Assembly: GCA_947488615.1 (NCBI GenBank)
Contig: CANKZU010000001.1
Span: forward strand, 1 to 64,000
Direction: 5' to 3'
DNA length: 64,000 nt
From: an uncultured Aurantimonas sp.
Lineage (GTDB): Bacteria; Pseudomonadota; Alphaproteobacteria; Rhizobiales; Rhizobiaceae
Position 1 is the stretch's first letter. Each line of letters begins with the position of its first letter. The translations under genes and the position numbers were made by a program. Shown piece after piece: positions 33,192 to 42,477 of this stretch. Under the pieces are notes generated by a model. It had not been told where the DNA came from. It ran no database searches and saw only the letters and a list, made by a program, of their open reading frames with translations.

Positions 33192-34577
33192 GAGCTTTTC
33201 ACAGCCCGCCGCGAAAATCTCCGTCTGGTTCGCCGTCGAAATCCGCACCCAATAGTCGGTGGCGTCCTCGCGATCGTGATCGGCGAAGACGCTCTCGGTG
33301 TAGAAGTCGAGCCCGGCGTCGTCGAAGGCTTGCCGCGCGAAGGCCCATTCGCCGAGACCACCGTCGAATTTGACGCAATGGTTGAAGCCGGCCGGCGCAA
33401 CGATCACCGAGCGCAGCCGGTCGCCGAGTCGCCCCTCGAACGCCCGCCAGTTGGCGGCGCAGAGGACACCGGTCGCGGCCAGATCGGCTTCGTAACGGCG
33501 AAACGCTTGCGGCCAGTCGACGGCCGCGTCGAGAAACGCCCAGAGATCGCCGGGTCGGCCAAAATCGTCGGAGTATGGCGAGAACAGCCGCAGATAACGC
33601 CCGGCCCGCCGCGCCACGCGCGCCACCCTATGATCGATCGCCGCCTCGTCTTTCGGATCATCCACCACGAACGAAGCATCACGGACCCGGCGCGCTGCGG
33701 CCCGCAGCACCATGTCGAGAACGAGGGCGCTCGACCCGGCGTGGACCGGCGACCAGAGGAGCCGTTCATTGTGGCGACGGACGAAATCGACCACCGGCCG
33801 GTCGGCAATCAGCCAACCGGCCCGCAGGCCGGCAAGGCTGCGCGACTTGGAAAACGAATTGATCCAGATCAGCCGCTCCAGAAAAGCCTCGGTCTTTCCG
33901 GGGAACGGATGCGGCCGGTCTGCATCGCCGGGATGGGCGAGATCGGGCACCTCGTCGAACACCAGCCAGCTTCCCGTGGTCGCGACCGCCGCGATCAGGG
34001 TGTCCAGTTCCTCCGCGCCATAGACTTCGCCGGACGGGTTGGTCGGCTGGGTCAGCACGACGATGTCCGGGCAATACCTTGCGATGAGAGCAACGGCTTC
34101 CGCCGCGCTCGGCAGGATGCGGTCCGGTTCTTCGGAACAGCAGGTGCGGTAGGCGATCCGGTGTTCGTCGCAGATGGTCGAGAAATAGCTGTAGTTCAGC
34201 CCGAGGACGAGCGCCGTCCGCGCCCCGGCGATGTCGGCGAGATAACGAAAGGCGAAGGCGAGCGCGCCGGTCGCGCCGGCGGTGATCGCGATATTGGCCG
34301 GCCCGATCGCGCCAAAGGCGGAGGCGCCGATGCGCTCGTGTATCTCAAAGGCAATCGCCGCAATGACGGCGGGCGCGCCGCCCGGCGCGGTATAGTTCTC
34401 GACCAGCATCCGCTCTTGCAGCTCACGGGCGGCGATGTCGAGCAGAACCGACGGAGCCTTCAGATGATTGACCCCCGAGGAGAGGTAGCGGACGCCGCCA
34501 TGGCGCCGCACGGCGGCGGCCCGACGCGCGGGATCGTAGAAATAGGCGTTCGCCCGCTCCAGCGACCGGTAGGTCAC
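33159..34577 (-). CDS. Fold-I PLP aminotransferase (class I/II)
   Basis: This 472-residue protein carries VLTQPTNPSGEVYG, VFDEVPD and the lysine motif SFSKSRSLAGLRAGW (Lys244), with Asn180 and a C-terminal ARG-containing WVRIS. These are the marks of aspartate-type aminotransferases acting on amino acids or amino alcohols. The start is a GTG at 34577 that overlaps the decarboxylase stop (GTGA). A longer in-frame extension upstream lies inside the decarboxylase gene and is an artefact. The pair should act together on one intermediate, for example decarboxylation followed by, or preceding, transamination. Confidence 0.83.
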   Translation of the reverse strand: MTYRSLERANAYFYDPARRAAAVRRHGGVRYLSSGVNHLKAPSVLLDIAARELQERMLVENYTAPGGAPAVIAAIAFEIHERIGASAFGAIGPANIAITAGATGALAFAFRYLADIAGARTALVLGLNYSYFSTICDEHRIAYRTCCSEEPDRILPSAAEAVALIARYCPDIVVLTQPTNPSGEVYGAEELDTLIAAVATTGSWLVFDEVPDLAHPGDADRPHPFPGKTEAFLERLIWINSFSKSRSLAGLRAGWLIADRPVVDFVRRHNERLLWSPVHAGSSALVLDMVLRAAARRVRDASFVVDDPKDEAAIDHRVARVARRAGRYLRLFSPYSDDFGRPGDLWAFLDAAVDWPQAFRRYEADLAATGVLCAANWRAFEGRLGDRLRSVIVAPAGFNHCVKFDGGLGEWAFARQAFDDAGLDFYTESVFADHDREDATDYWVRISTANQTEIFAAGCEKLSDFLDRGHGA

Positions 34578-35908
34578 GGCGGAACCCGGCCCGGTTCGGC
34601 CGCGGCAGGATGGTCCGGCGATTGCAGCGCCAGCACCTCTTCGAACCGCACCCGGCGGGCGATCAGCCGCTCCTTGTCGCCCTCGACGAGGATTTCTGGC
34701 GGCCAGTCGTGGCCGAGGAAGTTCAGCGGGCTCGCATGTTTGCCATAGGCGCCACAGCCGGAAAAAACGATGAGGTCGCCCGGCGCAAGGGCTGTCGATA
34801 GCGGCACCGCGCTGGCCAGCCGGTCGGTCGGCGCACAAAGCGGACCGGTGAGTTCCGTCGGCTCGCTCTCGCCTCCCTTCGCCGGCGGCCCGGCGACGGC
34901 GACCGGCCGCCGCAAGAAGCGCAAAGTGCCCGAGACCACCATCAGATGGTGAATGCCACCGTCGAGCGCCGCGAAACGCCGGCCGGCGGTGCGCTTCACC
35001 GCGACGACGCGGGCGAGATACCAGCCGGCCGGCCCGATGACATATCGCCCCATTTCAAAGCCGAGTTGCGGGGGCGGACCGTCACCGGTGATGGCTTGCA
35101 CGTCGGGTCCCCGGAGGAAGGTGGCGATCGGATCGAGATCGAGGGCGCGATCGTCGGCATAGAACGGCGCGCCGAAGCCGCCGCCGAAATTGACGAAGCG
35201 CGGGGCAGACCCCTTCGACAGACGCCCAACCGCTTCGATAAAGGTCGCGAAGCGCCGAATGAAATCGGCTGCGTTCAGCGATCCCGACGTCGGATGATTG
35301 TGAAACCCGACGATCTCGACCGGTGCCAGGCTGTCCCGGGCACCAAGGATCGCTGCGGCGGTCGCTTCATCCATGCCGAAGGACGAGGCTCCCGCCCAGT
35401 CGCCGCGCCGCGCGCCGGCATCCTGCGGCAGATCGAGCCGCAAGACCGCTGCGGCCGGGCGCTCCAGCCGCGCCGCGATCGCCGCCAGCCGTTCGATTTC
35501 ACCCCGCGACTCGATCTGGATCGCGTAGATGCCAACCGCGACCGTCGCCGCCAGCTCATCGTCGGTCTTGGCCGGTCCCGACCAGACGATCCGTTTCGCC
35601 GGGATTCCCGCCGCCATCGCCAATGCCAGTTCGCCCCTGGAGGCGACCTCCGCGCCGAAGCCGAGTGCGGCGAACAACCCGACAATAGCGGGATTCGGAT
35701 TGGCCTTGACCGGATAAAAGATTGCGGCGCCCTCAGGCAAGGCCGCGCGCAGCCGCCCGGCGGCTTGCCGCATGGCGGCCGCGTCATAGACGAAACAGGG
35801 CGTGCCATAGCGCCCGGCGATCTCTTCGAGCCGAGCGTACGACAGGTTGGCGGCCTCCCCTCCGGCCGCACCCGCGCCGGCATTCTGGATGTCGGGCAAC
35901 TCGGCCAT
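34574..35908 (-). CDS. Fold-III PLP decarboxylase (DAP/ornithine type)
   Basis: This 444-residue protein has the lysine that binds PLP in YPVKANPNP (Lys68), GFGAEVASRGEL, IVGFHNHPTSGS in place of the usual HVGS, the glycine loop VNFGGGFGAP, and ELTGPLCAPTDRLA, where Cys and Asp match the family C-x-x-x-D. GCGAYGKH closes the active site. This form resembles decarboxylases found with carrier proteins and exosortase loci more than plain LysA or SpeC. The start at 35908 is preferred, as GAGG lies six bases before it; 35947 and 35920 are alternatives. It may make a diamine that enters the polyamine part. Confidence 0.8.
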   Translation of the reverse strand: MAELPDIQNAGAGAAGGEAANLSYARLEEIAGRYGTPCFVYDAAAMRQAAGRLRAALPEGAAIFYPVKANPNPAIVGLFAALGFGAEVASRGELALAMAAGIPAKRIVWSGPAKTDDELAATVAVGIYAIQIESRGEIERLAAIAARLERPAAAVLRLDLPQDAGARRGDWAGASSFGMDEATAAAILGARDSLAPVEIVGFHNHPTSGSLNAADFIRRFATFIEAVGRLSKGSAPRFVNFGGGFGAPFYADDRALDLDPIATFLRGPDVQAITGDGPPPQLGFEMGRYVIGPAGWYLARVVAVKRTAGRRFAALDGGIHHLMVVSGTLRFLRRPVAVAGPPAKGGESEPTELTGPLCAPTDRLASAVPLSTALAPGDLIVFSGCGAYGKHASPLNFLGHDWPPEILVEGDKERLIARRVRFEEVLALQSPDHPAAAEPGRVPP

Positions 35909-36033
35909 AGCCGACCTCATGGTTCGCGAACGCTTCACACTACACAACCATAGGATGCACTAGCAAGGCACCCGTCAACCTTTCGGCCAATGCCTGACCA
36001 CGGTCACGCGTGGCGGTGCCCGTCGCTCTTCGC

Positions 36034-36795
36034 TCAGATCGAGCCGGCTTCGACCATGTAGTTGTTGGCGGTGCACATCGCGGCGTCGTCGGAGGCCAGG
36101 AACAGGACCATCCGCGCGAGATAGACCGGCTCGATCAGGTCCGGCAGGCATTGCCGGGCGCGGTGTTTTTCGATCGATTCCTCGGTGACCCACAATTGCT
36201 TCTGTCGCTCGGTCATCACCCAGCCGGGCACCACGGTGTTGACCCGGATGCGGTGCCTGCCAAGGTCGCGGGCGAAGGAACGGGTCATGCCGTGGACGGC
36301 GGCCTTGGCGGTCGTATAGGCCGGCATACCGCCGGACGCCTCCCACCAGGAATTCGATCCCATATTGACGATCGATCCCTTGCCCGCCGCGATCATCCCC
36401 GGCGCGACGGCCTGGATGGCAAACAGCATGTGGCGAAGATTGGTGGCGATCCGCTCGTCGAAATACTCCGGCGTCACATCTTCCCAGCCATGCCGGTCGT
36501 CGCGCGCGGCGTTGTTGACCAGGACGGTGGCGGGCCCGTGAGCTTCGGCGAGAGTCGCGAAGGCCCGTCTCAGATCGGCGATATCGCGCAAATCGCAAGC
36601 CTGGAAGGCGACGGTCCGTCCGTCGGCGACCAACTCGGCGGCAAGCGCCTCGCCCTTTTCCCGGTCGAGATCGACGAAGCCGATCTTCGACCCTTGCGCG
36701 GCGAAGGCGCGGACGATCTCGGCGCCGATGCCGGAGGCGCCGCCGGTGACGATGACGCTGGCGCCCTCAAGGCTCGGATAGCTGGCAAAGCGCAT
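36034..36795 (-). CDS. Short-chain dehydrogenase/reductase, sugar-dehydrogenase-like
   Basis: This 253-residue classical SDR has the cofactor motif TGGASGIG, the structural NNA, the catalytic Tyr-Lys in YTTAK, and a PG motif after it. Its C-terminal FLASDDAAMCTANNYMVEAG resembles aldose dehydrogenases such as Caulobacter xylose dehydrogenase. It could oxidise or reduce a sugar or amino-alcohol of the neighbouring pathway, or be unrelated. The 125-base gap from the decarboxylase leaves its membership in the cluster open. The ATG at 36795 fits the domain better than the one at 36816. Confidence 0.8.
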   Translation of the reverse strand: MRFASYPSLEGASVIVTGGASGIGAEIVRAFAAQGSKIGFVDLDREKGEALAAELVADGRTVAFQACDLRDIADLRRAFATLAEAHGPATVLVNNAARDDRHGWEDVTPEYFDERIATNLRHMLFAIQAVAPGMIAAGKGSIVNMGSNSWWEASGGMPAYTTAKAAVHGMTRSFARDLGRHRIRVNTVVPGWVMTERQKQLWVTEESIEKHRARQCLPDLIEPVYLARMVLFLASDDAAMCTANNYMVEAGSI

Positions 36796-36891
36796 GGAAA
36801 TCCCCGCTTGGTTCAACGAAAGTGAGAGATGTTTCTGGCCGCTTTATCCCCGAAACGGAAGGAGAAATCGAGCGGCGAGAGGGACACCGCG

Positions 36892-37371
36892 TCACGCGTG
36901 CGAAAACGCGCCGGGGTTTCTGCGCCAGACCGAAAGATTGAGGCCGGCGGCGATGCAGACCCAGAAGAAATACGGGACCAGCAGCAGGCCGGCGACGGCG
37001 TCGATCGACCAGAACAGCGCGATGTTCGCCGCGACGGCCATCGCCAGCAGCGTGATATCGGCAAACGCCAGATCTGGCCGGTGCAGGCCGAAGAACAGGG
37101 GCGACCACGCCGCGTTGAGAATGAGTTGCACGGCGTAGAGGATGAACGGGAGCGCCGCCAGGCCAACCATCTCGTAGACCCGCCAGCCGGCGATCGCGAT
37201 CATCAGGTAAAGTGCCGACCAGACGACCGGAAAAGCCCAGTTCGGCGGCGTCCAGGAAGGCTTGTCGAGACGTCGATACCAAGCGCCCGGCTTGAAGATC
37301 ACGCCGCTGAGGCCAGCGGCGCATACCAGCGCCAGAAACCCGACGAAGCGGGCGATGTCTGCGAAACTCAT
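36892..37371 (-). CDS. tspO: TspO/MBR-family membrane protein
   Basis: This 159-residue protein has five hydrophobic helices. Family signatures are WYRRLDKPSWTPPNWAFPVVWSALYLMIA near the N-terminus and LNAAWSPLFFGLHRPDLAF in the middle. TspO binds porphyrins and other tetrapyrroles and, in photosynthetic alphaproteobacteria, affects pigment gene control. The tail ends in RRNPGAFSHA. It is a single gene, divergent from the LprI-like gene; the interval between starts is 73 bases. Confidence 0.93.
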   Translation of the reverse strand: MSFADIARFVGFLALVCAAGLSGVIFKPGAWYRRLDKPSWTPPNWAFPVVWSALYLMIAIAGWRVYEMVGLAALPFILYAVQLILNAAWSPLFFGLHRPDLAFADITLLAMAVAANIALFWSIDAVAGLLLVPYFFWVCIAAGLNLSVWRRNPGAFSHA

Positions 37372-37444
37372 GAAACATTTCCGTTGCGCGCTGGCATTCT
37401 GCCTGTCCTATTTAGGCGTCGGGTCAGTCTGGGGAACCACCGTC

Positions 37445-37951
37445 ATGCAACGCCATCTCCTGATCCTGTCGTCGCTCGCGCTGTTCGTGCAGCCGGCATC
37501 GGCACAATCCAGCGACGCTAGGGCCGACTTCGCGACGATCAGGACATGCCTTTCGGACCGGGCCGACGTTCCCCGGTCCTGTATCGGAACCATCGCCAAT
37601 CCCTGTCAGGATGCTCCCGGCGGCGCCTCGACGATCGGCATCGACACTTGCCTCGGTCGCGAAACGGCTGCGTGGGATACCCTCCTCAACGAGAGCTACA
37701 AGGTCGCGGTCGCGTCCGCCAAGACCACGGACGAGCGGCTGGCGAGCGACGGCATTTACGAGCCGGGTGTCGCGGCGGCCTTGGTGAAGGCGCAGCGCGC
37801 CTGGATCGCCTATCGCGACGCTGAGTGCGATCGTCGCTACGAACTCTTCAAGGAAGGAACGATCCGCACGAACATCGCATCGGATTGCGTTCTGGAGCTC
37901 ACCGCGCAACGGGCAATTGAATTGCGTGCGGAGGAACAGCAGGACCGCTGA
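37445..37951 (+). CDS. Secreted protein with lysozyme-inhibitor LprI (DUF1311) domain
   Basis: This 168-residue protein has a signal peptide (MQRHLLILSSLALFVQPASAQ, cleavage after AQ) and six cysteines. Its LprI-type helices are SIGID/TCLGRETAAWDTLLNESYK and the W-I-A-Y-R-D-A-E-C motif at about 116-124. The family includes periplasmic lysozyme inhibitors and metal- or peptide-binding proteins. The ATG at 37445 is chosen because the signal peptide begins there. It is probably periplasmic. It converges on the polyol kinase gene; the hairpin at 37950 lies between them. Confidence 0.75.
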   Translation: MQRHLLILSSLALFVQPASAQSSDARADFATIRTCLSDRADVPRSCIGTIANPCQDAPGGASTIGIDTCLGRETAAWDTLLNESYKVAVASAKTTDERLASDGIYEPGVAAALVKAQRAWIAYRDAECDRRYELFKEGTIRTNIASDCVLELTAQRAIELRAEEQQDR

Positions 37952-37971
37952 ACGGCGAATGTCCGCCGTTC
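37950..37971. terminator. Hairpin between convergent genes, possible terminator
   Basis: GAACGGCG (37950-37957) and CGCCGTTC (37964-37971) form a perfect 8-bp stem with a 6-base loop. It lies at the LprI-like stop and 23 bases before the end of the kinase gene. There is no T-tract, so termination would be weak or protein-assisted. Confidence 0.4.
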
Positions 37972-37994
37972 GCCCGCACCGGTGCGCCAGCGTC

Positions 37995-39638
37995 TCAGTG
38001 CGGCGCAGCGTCGACCCTGGCCATCATCGCCCGGACCTGACGCTCGCTCGTCTGAAGAACGCGGAAGGCCTCGTATTTAGCCGCGTGGAAATCCGCCATC
38101 GCGCCGTGTGCCGGGGCGATGACGTCACCGACGCGGCACATGGCGGCGGCGGCATCCTTCAGACTCGGTTGCGCGCCCGATGCCACCGCGCCGAGCATGG
38201 CACCGCCGAGCAGCACCGGCTCGCCGGTGACCGGCAGCGCCACCTTCAGGCCGGTCGCGTCCGCCAGAATCCGCCGCAGCAACGCCGAGCGCGCCGCGCC
38301 GCCCGAGACGACGATCGTGCCGAGATCGACGCCCCTCTCCCGTTTGGCCGCGACGATCTGGCGAGTACCGTAGCAAAGGCCGCAAAGCCCGGCGACAAAT
38401 AGCCGGACCAGCCCGTCGGTGCCGCTGTCGAGCGTCAGTCCGGCCAGCACCGCCGTCGCCTTCGGGTCGGCCTCGGGCGAGCGATTGCCAAGAAACTCCG
38501 GCACGATGTGGATGTCGCTAGCCAGCCTGGCCGCATCCTCCGGCGAGCCGGCCATCTCAACCGCGCGGGTTTCGAGATAGTCGAGCACCGGACGCCCCGC
38601 TTCGGCGGCCGCCTTACTGACAGCCGGAAACGCCGGATGCATGGCGACGAGATAATCCAGCGCCGCGCCATAGGCCGATTGGCCGCCCTCGAGCAGCCAG
38701 TAGCCGGGCAGCAACGCGCCGTAATACGGCCCCCAGACCCCGTCGACGAAAGCCGCCTCGCGGGTCAGCGCCATGGCGCAGGATGAGGTGCCCATGATCA
38801 GCGACAGCTGCCCCGCCGGGTCCGCGGCACCATTGGGACCGGAGCCGCCGAGCGTGCCGATAGCGCCGGCGTGGGCGTCGATCAGCGGCGCGCCGACCGG
38901 CGTGCCGACGACAAGGCCAAGTTCGGCGGCCGCAGCTTCGGTCAGGCCCGAGCCGAGAGGGGCGGCGATGTCGACGATGGACGCGCCGATGCGGGCGAAA
39001 TCATCCTCGACCAGCTCGCCGAGGCCGATGGTCTGGAAGTAGTCCGGGTCCCAGCGCGCTTCGTGGGCGAGATAGGTCCATTTGCAGGTGACCGTGCAGA
39101 CCGAGCGCTCGCGGCTGCCGGTGGCGCGCCAGGACAGGAAGTCGGCGAGATCGAAGAAGTCGCCGGCAGCAGCGAACACCTCCGGCTTGTTCTCCTTCAG
39201 CCAGAGCAGCTTCGGCGTTTCCATCTCCGGCGAGATCGCCCCGCCGATATAACGCAGCACCGGATGTCCCGTCGCGTTGATCCGCGCGGTTTGCGCCATC
39301 GCCCGGTGGTCCATCCAGACGATGACGTTGCGGGCCGGGTCGCCGGAAGGGCCAACCGGCAACGGCTTGCCGCCCTTGTCGACGACGACCAGCGAGCAGG
39401 TGGCGTCGAAGCCGAGGCCCTTGATGTCGTCCGGCGCGGCGCCGGCCTTGTCCATCGCCTCGCGAACGCTGTCGACCACCGCTTGCCAGATATCGTCGGA
39501 GGATTGTTCGACGATGCCGCCATCCTCCTGCCAGATGCGGATCGGGCGCTTGGCCGAACCGAGCAGCGTGCCGGCCCGGTCGAACACGCCGGCGCGGGCG
39601 CTGCCGGTCCCGACATCGACCCCGATGAACGCGCTCAT
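37995..39638 (-). CDS. FGGY-family carbohydrate kinase, D-ribulokinase-like
   Basis: This 547-residue kinase has the N-terminal phosphate motif GVDVGTGSARAGVFD, WMDHRAM and GHPVLRYIGG, then ISPEMETPKLLWLKEN. These are features of the FGGY/YDR109C D-ribulokinase group (TIGR01315-like), not xylulokinase. The C-terminal ATP region has VSGGAARSALLRRI. The substrate is therefore probably D-ribulose, made by the upstream SDR from ribitol or D-arabinitol. The ATG at 39638 follows a G-rich ribosome site; upstream in-frame ATG is less likely. It is the last gene of the polyol operon. Confidence 0.83.
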   Translation of the reverse strand: MSAFIGVDVGTGSARAGVFDRAGTLLGSAKRPIRIWQEDGGIVEQSSDDIWQAVVDSVREAMDKAGAAPDDIKGLGFDATCSLVVVDKGGKPLPVGPSGDPARNVIVWMDHRAMAQTARINATGHPVLRYIGGAISPEMETPKLLWLKENKPEVFAAAGDFFDLADFLSWRATGSRERSVCTVTCKWTYLAHEARWDPDYFQTIGLGELVEDDFARIGASIVDIAAPLGSGLTEAAAAELGLVVGTPVGAPLIDAHAGAIGTLGGSGPNGAADPAGQLSLIMGTSSCAMALTREAAFVDGVWGPYYGALLPGYWLLEGGQSAYGAALDYLVAMHPAFPAVSKAAAEAGRPVLDYLETRAVEMAGSPEDAARLASDIHIVPEFLGNRSPEADPKATAVLAGLTLDSGTDGLVRLFVAGLCGLCYGTRQIVAAKRERGVDLGTIVVSGGAARSALLRRILADATGLKVALPVTGEPVLLGGAMLGAVASGAQPSLKDAAAAMCRVGDVIAPAHGAMADFHAAKYEAFRVLQTSERQVRAMMARVDAAPH

Positions 39639-39662
39639 GACGATCCCCCCGGACGCTGACAA

Positions 39663-39703
39663 CCTCGCACCCCACCACGCCAATGGCGCGGAGGGGTGCG
39701 AGG
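39663..39703 (-). promoter_or_regulatory. Strong intercistronic stem-loop between SDR and kinase genes
   Basis: CCTCGCACCCC (39663-39673) and GGGGTGCGAGG (39693-39703) form a perfect 11-bp stem, with an inner CGCC/GGCG pairing in the loop. It lies in the 142-base gap before the kinase gene. It could stabilise the upstream mRNA or lower expression of the kinase. No T-tract follows on the minus strand. Confidence 0.5.
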
Positions 39704-39780
39704 CTCAATAGCCCGTTCGGTCCGGGAGGAAAAGGCCGGCGCGGGCTAGGGCGGTCCGCCCTGCCAACGATGGCGGTGTT

Positions 39781-40557
39781 CTACCAGCAGGTGTAACCGC
39801 CATCGGCAAGGACGATCGAGCCGGTGAGAAGGCTCGCTGCGTCAGAGGCGAGAAAATGCACGACGGAGGCGATCTCCTCGGGCTGGCCGACCCGTCCCAT
39901 CGGGGTCATCTCCAGCCAGACCTTGTACATGTCCGGGCTCTCCTCCATCCCGAACTGGGTCAGGGGCGTCTGGATATAGGTCGGCGCGACCGCGTTCACG
40001 CGGACGCCGCGCGCGCCCCATTCGGCGGCGAGCGACTTGGTCAGATGATGCACCGCCGCCTTCGACGCGTTGTAGAAGGACTGGGGCTGGGGCTTGTTGA
40101 CGATGAAGCCGGACATCGAGCCGATATTGACGATGGCGCCGGAGCCGCCTTCCAGCATCTTGCGGCCGAACTCGCGGCAGCACCAGAACAGCCCGTCGAG
40201 ATTGACGTCCATGTGGAAGCGCCAATGCTCGTCGGTCGTGTCCTCGGCGCGGACATCGGATTCCGCGACGCCGGCATTGTTGACGAGGATGTCGATCCGG
40301 CCATGCTCGGCATGGATCTTGTCCGCGAGCGCGGCGACATCCGCCGATTTGGTCACATTGAGCGTCGCGCCGTGGGCTTTGATGCCCTTGTCCTTGAGGC
40401 GGGCGACGCAGGCCTCCACCCGATCCGCGAACATGTCGGCAACGACGACGGTTGCGCCGGCCTCGCCGAGCGCCGTGGCGCAGGCTTCGCCGATGCCCTG
40501 CCCGGCGCCGGTGACGACGGCGATCTTGCCGTCGAGCTTGAGTTTTTCCAAATACAT
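39781..40557 (-). CDS. SDR polyol dehydrogenase (galactitol/arabinitol/ribitol type)
   Basis: This 258-residue SDR has VTGAGQGIGEACA, NNAGVAESD, the catalytic serine in NIGSMSG, and Tyr-Lys in YNASKAAVHHL. The C-terminal DMYKVWLEMTPMGRVGQPEE and GGYTCW closely recall galactitol or D-arabinitol dehydrogenases. The ATG at 40557 follows TGGAG at a good distance; a GTG at 40566 is the outer alternative. Its product is probably a ketose phosphorylated by the kinase downstream. It is 58 bases after the ATPase gene. Confidence 0.87.
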   Translation of the reverse strand: MYLEKLKLDGKIAVVTGAGQGIGEACATALGEAGATVVVADMFADRVEACVARLKDKGIKAHGATLNVTKSADVAALADKIHAEHGRIDILVNNAGVAESDVRAEDTTDEHWRFHMDVNLDGLFWCCREFGRKMLEGGSGAIVNIGSMSGFIVNKPQPQSFYNASKAAVHHLTKSLAAEWGARGVRVNAVAPTYIQTPLTQFGMEESPDMYKVWLEMTPMGRVGQPEEIASVVHFLASDAASLLTGSIVLADGGYTCW

Positions 40558-40615
40558 CCGATGCACTCCAGGATGATGGTCGAGTCGGTGGCGACGCGGG
40601 TCTTACGCAATCGCC

Positions 40616-41617
40616 TTAACGGATTGCGAGACCCTTTTCGTCGAAGCGATGAATGCGGCCCTCGTCGGGGGTGATCCAGACGGGGTCGCCATGGCTGACG
40701 CGATAATCGCCGCCGGAACGGGCGGTGATCGCCGTGCCGTCGTCGAGCTTGACGTGGACGAAGGTGTCGGAGCCGAGATGCTCCGATACGCCCGCCGTGC
40801 CTCTGATGCGGCCGCTGTCCGGCGAGATCGTCAGATGCTCCGGCCGGAAGCCCATCGTATGGGCACCGTGCTCGGCGGCGATTGGACCGGCGAGGAAATT
40901 CATCTTCGGCGAGCCGATAAAGCCGGCGACGAACAGGTTTTTCGGGTTCTCGTAGAGCTCGAGCGGCGAGCCGACCTGCTCGACATTGCCGCGATTGAGG
41001 ACGACGATCTTGTCGGCCATGGTCATCGCCTCGACCTGATCGTGGGTGACGTAGATCATCGTCGTCTTCAACTGGGCGTGCAGCTCGGACAGCTCCAGCC
41101 GCATGTTGACCCGCAACGCCGCGTCGAGGTTGGACAAAGGCTCGTCGAACAGGAAGCCTTTCGGCGCACGCACGATGGCGCGGCCGATGGCGACGCGCTG
41201 GCGCTGGCCGCCGGAAAGTTCACGCGGCTTGCGCTGCAGATAGTCAGTAAGGTTCAGCGTTGCGGCGGCGGCCCTCACCTTCTCGTCGATGACGTCCTTG
41301 GCCTCGCCCGCCATCTTCAGCGGAAAGCCGATGTTACCGGCCACGCTCATATGCGGATACAGCGCATAGGACTGGAACACCATGGCGAGTTCGCGCGCCG
41401 CCGGCGGCACGCTGGTGACGTCCTTGCCGTCGATCTCGATCTTGCCGCCGGAGACGTCCTCCAGACCCGCGATGAGGCGCAGGAGCGTCGACTTGCCACA
41501 ACCGGACGGGCCGACGAAGACGACGAACTTGCCCTCTTCGATCTCCAGGTCGAGCCCGGGGATGATGACCGCTTCGCCGAAGCGCTTCTGGACGTTGTGG
41601 AGCGTGATGGCACTCAT
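40616..41617 (-). CDS. ABC transporter ATP-binding protein (MalK/UgpC type)
   Basis: This 333-residue ATPase has Walker [11 protein letters not shown], the signature [10 protein letters not shown], and Walker [16 protein letters not shown], with His in [12 protein letters not shown]-terminal OB-like regulatory domain (about 240-333) is present. This family powers sugar and polyol import. Its permeases precede it with a 25-base gap, so all are one transcript. The Q-loop and regulatory domain are complete. Confidence 0.93.
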   Translation of the reverse strand: MSAITLHNVQKRFGEAVIIPGLDLEIEEGKFVVFVGPSGCGKSTLLRLIAGLEDVSGGKIEIDGKDVTSVPPAARELAMVFQSYALYPHMSVAGNIGFPLKMAGEAKDVIDEKVRAAAATLNLTDYLQRKPRELSGGQRQRVAIGRAIVRAPKGFLFDEPLSNLDAALRVNMRLELSELHAQLKTTMIYVTHDQVEAMTMADKIVVLNRGNVEQVGSPLELYENPKNLFVAGFIGSPKMNFLAGPIAAEHGAHTMGFRPEHLTISPDSGRIRGTAGVSEHLGSDTFVHVKLDDGTAITARSGGDYRVSHGDPVWITPDEGRIHRFDEKGLAIR

Positions 41618-41642
41618 AGCGAAACTCCTGTCAGGGTCCTCG

Positions 41643-42473
41643 TCATTTTACCGCTCCGAAGGTCAGGCCGCGCACCAGCTGTTTCTGGGAGAACCAGCCT
41701 ACGATGAGGATCGGCGCGATCGCCATGGTCGAGGCGGCCGAGAGCTTGGCGTAGAAATTACCCTGCGGGCTGGAGAAGGAGGCGATGAAGGCGGTCAGCG
41801 GCGCCGCGTCGGTGGTGGTGAGATTCAGCGTCCAGAACGCCTCGTTCCAGGCGAGGATGACGTTGAGGAGCACCGTCGAGGCAATGCCCGGCAGCGCCAT
41901 CGGCGCCAGCACCTGGGTGATTTCCTTGCGCAGCGAGGCCCCGTCCATGCGCGCCGCCTCGAGGATCTCTCCGGGAATCTCCTTGAAGTAGGTGTAGAGC
42001 ATCCAGACGATTATCGGCAGGTTGATCAGGAACAGGACGACGATGAGGCCGATGCGGCTGTCGAGCAGGCCGAGATTGAGGAACAAGAGATAGACCGGCA
42101 CCAGCACGCCGACCGAGGGCAGCATCTTGGTCGACAGCATCCACAGGAGCACGTCCTTGGTGCGCTTGGTCGGCGAGAAGGCCATCGCCCAGGCGGCGGG
42201 AATGGCGACGATGAGGCCCAGGATGGTCGAGCCGACCGCCAGATAGATCGAGTTCATCATGAAGTGGAAATAGTTCGAGCGGGACTGGACGTCGGCGTAG
42301 TTTTCCGTGGTCCAGTCGAAGGCAAGAAACGTCGGCGGGATCGAAATCGCCGCCAGCTCGGTCTTGAAGGACGTGAGGAAGGTCCACAGGATCGGGAAGA
42401 AGATTAACAGCCCCACCGCCCACGCGGCGATGGTGACGACGATCTTGCGACGGGTGCTAACGCTGCGTGCCAT
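41643..42473 (-). CDS. ABC transporter permease (MalG type)
   Basis: This 276-residue membrane protein has six hydrophobic helices. Its EAA-loop region, [25 protein letters not shown], docks on the ATPase. It pairs with the MalF-type permease upstream, separated by four bases. Substrate specificity lies mainly in the binding protein of the operon. Confidence 0.92.
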   Translation of the reverse strand: MARSVSTRRKIVVTIAAWAVGLLIFFPILWTFLTSFKTELAAISIPPTFLAFDWTTENYADVQSRSNYFHFMMNSIYLAVGSTILGLIVAIPAAWAMAFSPTKRTKDVLLWMLSTKMLPSVGVLVPVYLLFLNLGLLDSRIGLIVVLFLINLPIIVWMLYTYFKEIPGEILEAARMDGASLRKEITQVLAPMALPGIASTVLLNVILAWNEAFWTLNLTTTDAAPLTAFIASFSSPQGNFYAKLSAASTMAIAPILIVGWFSQKQLVRGLTFGAVK

Positions 42474-42477
42474 GGGA

